The notes beneath the pieces were generated by a model. It saw nothing but the letters and a program-made list of their open reading frames with translations, searched no databases and was not told the DNA's origin. Position numbers and translations under genes: made by a program. A DNA stretch of 8,258 nt from Caldifarciminota bacterium (lineage in GTDB: Bacteria; WOR-3; Hydrothermia; UBA1063; CAJXJZ01), in assembly GCA_027073945.1 (NCBI GenBank), contig JALTEL010000290.1:1-8258 (forward strand). Reading direction: 5' to 3'. Of the stretch, positions 4,991 through 8,258 are shown in pieces (position 1 is the first letter of the stretch; each line of letters starts with the position of its first letter).

Positions 4991-4998
4991 ACTTAGAT

Positions 4999-5216
4999 CT
5001 CAAGTTTCGGACTTGGATTAACCTCTTGAAAATTAAATAAAAATAGCCATGTCTGCTAGATTCTATTTTTTGTTGCAGTATCCAATAAAAATATATAACT
5101 ATTAGTAATAGTCTATTAATATATTATACGTTTAATATAACAACATAAAGCTAATTCGTGTGTTGTATGAAAAAATTCTTTAATTACAGGCTGATATATC
5201 AACTCCGAAACTTGAG
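4999..5216 (-). mobile_element. MITE copy 4 (218 bp), inverted
   Basis: A full-length member of the family in reverse orientation, with ends CTCAAGTTTCGGACTTGG (4999) and CAACTCCGAAACTTGAG (ending 5216). The flanks (…TTAGAT and TTATAA…) show no direct repeat. With truncated copy 3 it brackets the YefM/YoeB cassette; the outer flanks of that pair, GTATAA (4154-4159) and TTATAA (5217-5222), agree at 5 of 6 bases. The IS4-type frame reads into it from the right and ends inside it at 5116. Confidence 0.88.
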
Positions 5217-5435
5217 TTATAAAGAGTTCATCTACAAAACGCCTTCCTTTCAAAAATAGTGTGATAGATACATATCCATGTTTTTTCTCTTTTGACTCCT
5301 TAAGTGCTATACAAATATGCCCAAACACTACAGAAATATAATAACAAAGACTTAGCATATAAAACATCATCTCAACTCTTTTGGTAGCTTTCAAATGAGT
5401 CTTCTTTAGATTCCAACCATTAGATTCTATATTAA

Positions 5436-5637
5436 CCTGAAAGTCGGATAAAGCGTACACTATAAGCCTAATGAATTTAGCTTTCTTACTGAAAAGTAAG
5501 GCTTTTTCTTGCCTCTCCAGTAGTGTGCGTATTAGCGCAATACGCACACGTTTCAAAAATGATAAAAAAGTTAAAATCTTTAATGGGTTATCTGGCTATT
5601 TAAGCGGTTATAGTGTACGCTTTATCCGACTTTCAGG
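5436..5637. mobile_element. 202-bp MITE-like block with 30-bp perfect TIRs
   Basis: Bases 5436-5465 and 5608-5637 are perfect reverse complements over 30 bp (CCTGAAAGTCGGATAA then AGCGTACACTATAA). Inside, 5523-5549 forms an 11-bp stem (GTGTGCGTATT / AATACGCACAC) with loop AGCGC. The left end doubles as the left end of the larger 1,062-bp unit. There is no duplication at the right border (5638), consistent with movement as part of the larger unit. Confidence 0.78.
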
Positions 5638-5676
5638 TTTTTATACCAAAATCATACATTCCGAATACAACGAATC

Positions 5677-5707
5677 TGTAGGGTGGATAAGCGAAGTGCA
5701 TCCACCA
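5677..5707 (+). repeat. REP sequence, left border of RAYT unit
   Basis: It contains TGTAGGGTGGATAAGCG followed by AAGTGCATCCACCA, which folds on itself (GGTGGAT / ATCCACC). It is the inverse of 6434-6464 with one mismatch in 31 bases. This GGGTGGATAAGCG palindrome is a common REP type around RAYT genes. Confidence 0.78.
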
Positions 5708-6017
5708 TTGCCCTGCATTCTCCAAAAATCATTCCAAATCCATGCCGGCAATCCCCGATGGCTCCGTGGCGCCCCAATCCGCAGGGGACCATCCGCGCTC
5801 AACCGCCCTTGCAAAAGACGACCATGGCCACTCAGAAACCCGCCTCACCAAGCCATGCTTCACGGGATTGTAATGAATGTAATCTACGTGCCTTCTCCAG
5901 TCTTCCTCGTCCCGAATGAGGTGCTCCCAGAATCTCCTCTGCCATAGTCCGCGTTCCTTACGCCTGTCTGTGCGAGCGTCGAGATGGCGGGAGACCCTCT
6001 TTTTGATCTCCCTCCAC

Positions 6018-6190
6018 GTAACCGTTCACACCCCTCCTGTTGCAACCGCCCATGTCCCCGGCCAGCGGTAGCTTTTTTCAGGGTCTCAGTGCGGATTAAT
6101 CGCAGAGTGCCCTGATCTTGTGCATCAAGCGATGCTCCTGAGACCCTGAAAAAAGCTACCGCTGGCCGGAAGGGAATGTGAACACTTACC
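6018..6190. mobile_element. IS66-like MITE (173 bp) inside the RAYT gene
   Basis: The ends GTAACCGTTCACA (6018-6030) and TGTGAACACTTAC (6177-6189) are inverted repeats matching at 11 of 13 positions. IS66-family elements begin GTAA and make 8-bp duplications. Here CCCTCCAC occurs at 6010-6017 and 6191-6198, directly beside the element (one extra base at the right end). There is no coding capacity. Its core holds a 31-bp perfect inverted repeat. Confidence 0.72.
6058..6169. repeat. 31-bp perfect inverted repeat with structured loop
   Basis: Bases 6058-6088 (CCGGCCAGCGGTAGC, then TTTTTTCAGGGTCTCA) and 6139-6169 are perfect reverse complements separated by 50 bases. The loop contains GATTAATC and the small stem GCATC-AAGC-GATGC (6122-6135). 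A transcript would form a very long hairpin. Confidence 0.85.
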
Positions 6191-6433
6191 CCCTCCACAG
6201 GCAGCTTCCAGATACAATGTATGTGATCCGGGAGCAGCACAACAGCGTCCATGTGAAAAGGCCGCTTGCTCATGACCTTACGAAACGCCTCCCTGAGTAT
6301 CTCCACCCGCTCTTCACGGTCAAACCAAGGCCTGCGGTTTTTTGTGACCACCGTGAAGAAATGGGTTGCGCCAGGGATGAGGATACGACGGTAATTGCTC
6401 ATTTGTTCTGCCTTATTTCGGTGGATACGGTAT

Positions 6434-6464
6434 TGGTGGATGCGCTTCGCTTATCCACCCTACA
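6434..6464 (-). repeat. REP sequence, right border of RAYT unit
   Basis: TGGTGGATGCGCTTCGC followed by TTATCCACCCTACA, the inverse of 5677-5707. Together they bound a 788-bp RAYT/REP unit. It lies 32 bases upstream of the RAYT start codon. Confidence 0.78.
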
Positions 6465-7170
6465 TCTATATCTGGTGCATGTTATCCGACTTTCAGGATA
6501 TTAAAAAAAACTCTCTCTATCTTCCATCTTATTGAATATTCATCTAAAATAGACTCAAAACAAGTATTATCTAAATTTGATAATATAGCCAAACAAGAAT
6601 CCCTTCTAGCTTTTACAGATTTTAGTCCTTTAATAACAACAACATCTTCTCCATTTCTAAAAGCAACTATATCATTAATATCAAGACTTTCGTAAACATC
6701 AGCAACACTTTTATCATTGGGAAGAGTATAATCACGCTTCAACCTAATAATATACTCAATACCTCTTGAAGCCAACTCATCAAGCCAATCATGACTGAAA
6801 AATTCTCTATCTCCAAGAACAGTAATGCTCAACCGACCATCATCAAGATATTGCTGGAGATAAGGCAAAAGATGAGATAAAAGATCTCCTCTATCAAGAG
6901 TACTTGAGTTACCACGTCGATCTAAATCTATATGGTACGCGATTTTAAAATACCTTCTATTAAATAACAGACGCTCTTTCTATTATAAGCAGAAAAAGAA
7001 AAATCAAACACGCAAATAGCGTGCCATAATTTACGTCAACCTTATTATATTCATAACTACCTCCTTCAATATCTGATATAGCTTATCTATAACATAAAAC
7101 AGATTATTACGCAATATTACGTCAATATTAACAATCTATTTCGAAACACAAAAGTGGTGTCGTGTAGCAT

Positions 7171-7245
7171 GGTGGCAACGTCTCCCATTACCGCTTCTGT
7201 AAATCCTGTCCAATAAAGTCAGAAGGTAACAACGTCCCCCATTAA
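7171..7245. repeat. Tandem pair of GGGGAC-type short repeats
   Basis: GGTGGCAACGTCTCCCATTA (7171-7190) and GGTAACAACGTCCCCCATTA (7225-7244) differ at 3 of 20 positions. Related copies are ACTACCAATGTCCCCCATTA near 219-238 and AGTACCAATGTCCCCTATTC near 7965-7984. On the opposite strand the shared core is TAATGGGGGACRTTG. One copy replaces the 3' part of the RAYT fragment at 111-344. Function unknown. Confidence 0.6.
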
Positions 7246-7255
7246 ATATTCTGGC

Positions 7256-7284
7256 TTGACACCTAAGAATGTAAAAATTAAATT
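7256..7284 (+). promoter_or_regulatory. Promoter of the AbrB/RelE-type operon
   Basis: TTGACA (7256-7261), a 17-base spacer and TAAATT (7279-7284) form a sigma-70 type promoter 34 bases upstream of the start codon. A strong ribosome binding site, GAGGAGG (7307-7313), follows 5 bases before the ATG. No clear operator palindrome is seen. Confidence 0.65.
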
Positions 7285-7318
7285 ATCTTTAAAACTTTAA
7301 ATAATAGAGGAGGCCTTA

Positions 7319-7597
7319 ATGCCTAATATCATGAAAATAAGCCCACAGGGGCAAATTCGCATACCAAAGAAAATTTTGAAATCTCTGCAAATCGACGTAG
7401 GCGACTATGTTGAAATAGAAGTTGTTGATGGGCAAATTGCATTAAAACCCAGAAAGCTGATTGATCCCTTGCAGGGGTGGTACTGGACAAAGGAATGGCA
7501 GAAAATGGAGGCCTGCGTTGATGACGAGATCGAAAAAGGGCTTGTTTCGCCGACATTCAAGACTGCGGAAGAAGGATTAAAATGGTTGAAGAAATAA
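7319..7597 (+). CDS. AbrB/MazE/SpoVT-type antitoxin
   Basis: A 92-residue protein. Residues 4-46 form a swapped-hairpin (AbrB/MazE) DNA-binding domain: IMKISPQGQIRIPKKILKSL, then DVGDYVEIEVVDGQIALKP. The C-terminal part holds DPLQGWYWTKEWQKMEACVDDEIEKG, an acidic, Trp-rich segment that likely binds and neutralises the toxin. The strong ribosome binding site GAGGAGG supports ATG 7319. The downstream gene overlaps it by 16 bases, showing coupling. Pairing an AbrB-fold antitoxin with a RelE-fold toxin is a known mixed TA arrangement. It probably represses the operon. Intact. Confidence 0.88.
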   Translation: MPNIMKISPQGQIRIPKKILKSLQIDVGDYVEIEVVDGQIALKPRKLIDPLQGWYWTKEWQKMEACVDDEIEKGLVSPTFKTAEEGLKWLKK

Positions 7598-7860
7598 CAA
7601 CCTTTCAGTTCAGCCTGCGATTTAAAAAGGAATTTAACAAGTTACCCAAAGAAATTCAAAAAGCCTTTGATGAAAAACTGTCTCTGTTTTTGAAACAAAC
7701 GTCGCACCCCTCGCTCAGAGTTAAGCGAATCCAGGGAACAAAGAATCGGTGGGAGGGATCAGTAACCATGAAGTATCGATTTACCTTTGAATTTTCTGAA
7801 GGCATTCTAATCTTCAGGGCGATAGGCACACATGATATTATCATCAAAGAATTCCAATAA
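7582..7860 (+). CDS. RelE/ParE-superfamily toxin
   Basis: A 92-residue RelE-fold protein. An N-terminal helical pair (FKKEFNKLPKEIQKAFDEKL, residues 14-33) is followed by HPSLRVKRIQG (42-52), WEGSVTMKYRFTFEF (57-71) and the C-terminal IGTHDIIIKEF. The basic patch (Arg46, Lys48, Arg49), Arg66 and His84 match the positions used by RelE/HigB-like mRNA interferases. RNA cleavage is inferred; a gyrase-poisoning ParE role cannot be excluded. ATG 7582 lies in the last codons of the antitoxin and has GAAGGA (7571-7576) 5 bases upstream. No attC is visible after it. Confidence 0.87.
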   Translation: MVEEITTFQFSLRFKKEFNKLPKEIQKAFDEKLSLFLKQTSHPSLRVKRIQGTKNRWEGSVTMKYRFTFEFSEGILIFRAIGTHDIIIKEFQ

Positions 7861-8258
7861 GGTCTACCACAAAAGGAACGGATCTCGTTGCCTCTCCGCC
7901 CAAACACATTTTCCGATTCGTCTTCTGGCCTCCCTTATCTGAGTCATGGCCACAAAGTAACAAAAGTACCAATGTCCCCTATTCCCATACACAGGGGTAA
8001 ACACATGTCTTTCGGTACGTGAATGCCGGGTTTACGGACACGTCTTGAGATGGATAGAGGACTTCGCCTTGTTATGCAGGCTCGTCTCGGCGTGTGCGCC
8101 TTATACCCGATTCCTGTACGTCATCCGGTACCCTAAAGTGTACCCCATTGTCAAGACAGAAAACCACGTTATTTAAGGTGTAATATTTTGGATATGTCCC
8201 ATATAAGGACCACCTCTATTAATCGCTTCGGTCTCAAAGACTATCCCCATTCTCTAGG
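7861..8258. other. Gap without a recognised gene
   Basis: One GGGGAC-type repeat lies at about 7951-7986. The remaining sequence is more GC-rich from 8000 to 8140. The minus strand has an open stretch of some 60 codons there (about 7945-8129) without an ATG at its start and without a family I recognise. No terminator, tRNA or attC was found. Confidence 0.4.

Larger units (their letters stand above)
5729..6402 (-). pseudogene. RAYT transposase (REP-associated Y1), split by a MITE
   Basis: From ATG 6402 it reads MSNYRRILIPGATHFFTVVT… through residue 68, including the metal-binding HUH motif (His60-Ile-His62 in LLPDHIHCIW). After WKLP the frame enters an IS66-like insertion. On the far side the C-terminal half resumes in another frame near 6017 with TWREIKKRVSRHLDAR, GLWQRRFWEHLIRDEEDW and HVDYIHYNPVKHG, which carries the catalytic Tyr, and ends at TGA 5729-5731. 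All motifs exist but on two frames. About nine residues normally between WKLP and WREI are also missing, so excising the insertion would leave a shifted frame. RAYTs mobilise REP hairpins, and inverted REPs sit on both sides. Inactive here. Confidence 0.88.
5436..6497. mobile_element. 1,062-bp composite insertion carrying a RAYT gene
   Basis: The unit begins CCTGAAAGTCGGATAA (5436) and ends with its exact inverse (6482-6497). The 7-bp sequence ATATTAA flanks it at 5429-5435 and 6498-6504. It contains a 202-bp MITE-like block at its left end and a REP-bounded RAYT pseudogene, but no transposase expected to act on these ends. It was therefore moved in trans by an enzyme that recognises CCTGAAAG ends and makes 7-bp duplications. 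Confidence 0.85.
5217..7054 (-). pseudogene. IS4-type DDE transposase, split and internally deleted
   Basis: The minus-strand leader keeps AAGGAGG and ATG 7054, but only 7 codons follow (MNIIRLT, stop 7031-7033). A recognisable frame resumes near 6957 with RYFKIAYHIDLDRRGNSS and continues with the DREFFSHDWLDEL segment (second catalytic Asp) and EYSIRWKIERVFF (the Y…R…E signature with the catalytic Glu). The first catalytic Asp region is missing, which indicates an internal deletion. At 6505 the gene is broken by a 1,062-bp insertion and resumes at 5435 with ESNGWNLKKTHLKATKRVEMMFYMLS. Rejoined across the duplicated ATATTAA it reads …VFFNIESNGWNL… in frame. The 3' end reads into MITE copy 4. 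The residue usually Lys seven positions after the Glu is here Glu. Inactive. Confidence 0.85.

Noticed and set aside
5471..5947. 158-codon plus-strand ORF rich in Pro and Arg
   Set aside because: It runs from the MITE through the REP into the antisense of the RAYT; no coherent protein.
7656..7907. Minus-strand ORF opposite the RelE-like toxin
   Set aside because: A shadow of an intact, coupled TA gene.
8000..8180. Group II intron end or structured RNA
   Set aside because: No domain V hairpin, no GUGYG boundary and no maturase could be identified.

Overview
The window is an AT-rich (visibly about 40% GC), repeat-dense accessory region from a bacterial chromosome, most likely Gram-negative. 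The RAYT transposases, integron-type pieces and toxin-antitoxin families are common in Desulfobacterota and sulfur-cycle Gammaproteobacteria, but nothing here fixes the taxon. There are no housekeeping genes, tRNAs, rRNAs or CRISPR arrays.

Layout. 1-540: a broken RAYT (REP-associated tyrosine transposase) start and short repeats. 541-1555, minus strand: an apparent operon of a small HNH protein interrupted by an in-frame TGA, a zeta-toxin-like kinase, and a small charged protein that may be its antitoxin. 1560-2451: two same-orientation copies of a 218-bp MITE enclosing an integron-integrase N-terminal fragment and another RAYT N-terminal fragment. 2452-3423: no convincing gene, but strong palindromes and members of a REP-like repeat family. 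3424-4153: a ribbon-helix-helix/PIN toxin-antitoxin (TA) pair followed by an attC-like hairpin. 4160-5216: a second TA pair (YefM/YoeB type), followed by a good attC site and an orphan promoter, bracketed by MITE copies 3 and 4 in opposite orientation. 5217-7054: an IS4-type transposase pseudogene holding a nest of insertions. 7171-7860: short GGGGAC-type repeats and a third standard TA pair (AbrB/MazE type plus RelE type). 7861-8258: nothing recognised apart from one more short repeat.

How the parts fit. Four toxin loci (zeta, PIN, YoeB, RelE-like), two attC or attC-like sites and an IntI-like N-terminus suggest the remains of a sedentary chromosomal integron whose TA cassettes outlasted the integrase. 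The minus-strand operon is divergent from the IntI fragment, as expected of cassettes next to attI, while the PIN and YoeB cassettes point the other way. MITE, RAYT/REP, IS4-type and IS66-like elements later broke up the array.

The clearest result is the nested insertion at 5217-7054. A 1,062-bp unit bounded by CCTGAAAG inverted ends sits in the IS4-type transposase with a perfect 7-bp target duplication, and removing it with one duplicate restores the transposase frame exactly. That unit carries a RAYT gene between inverted REP sequences, and the RAYT gene is itself split by a 173-bp IS66-like MITE with an 8-bp duplication. The order of events can therefore be read from the sequence.
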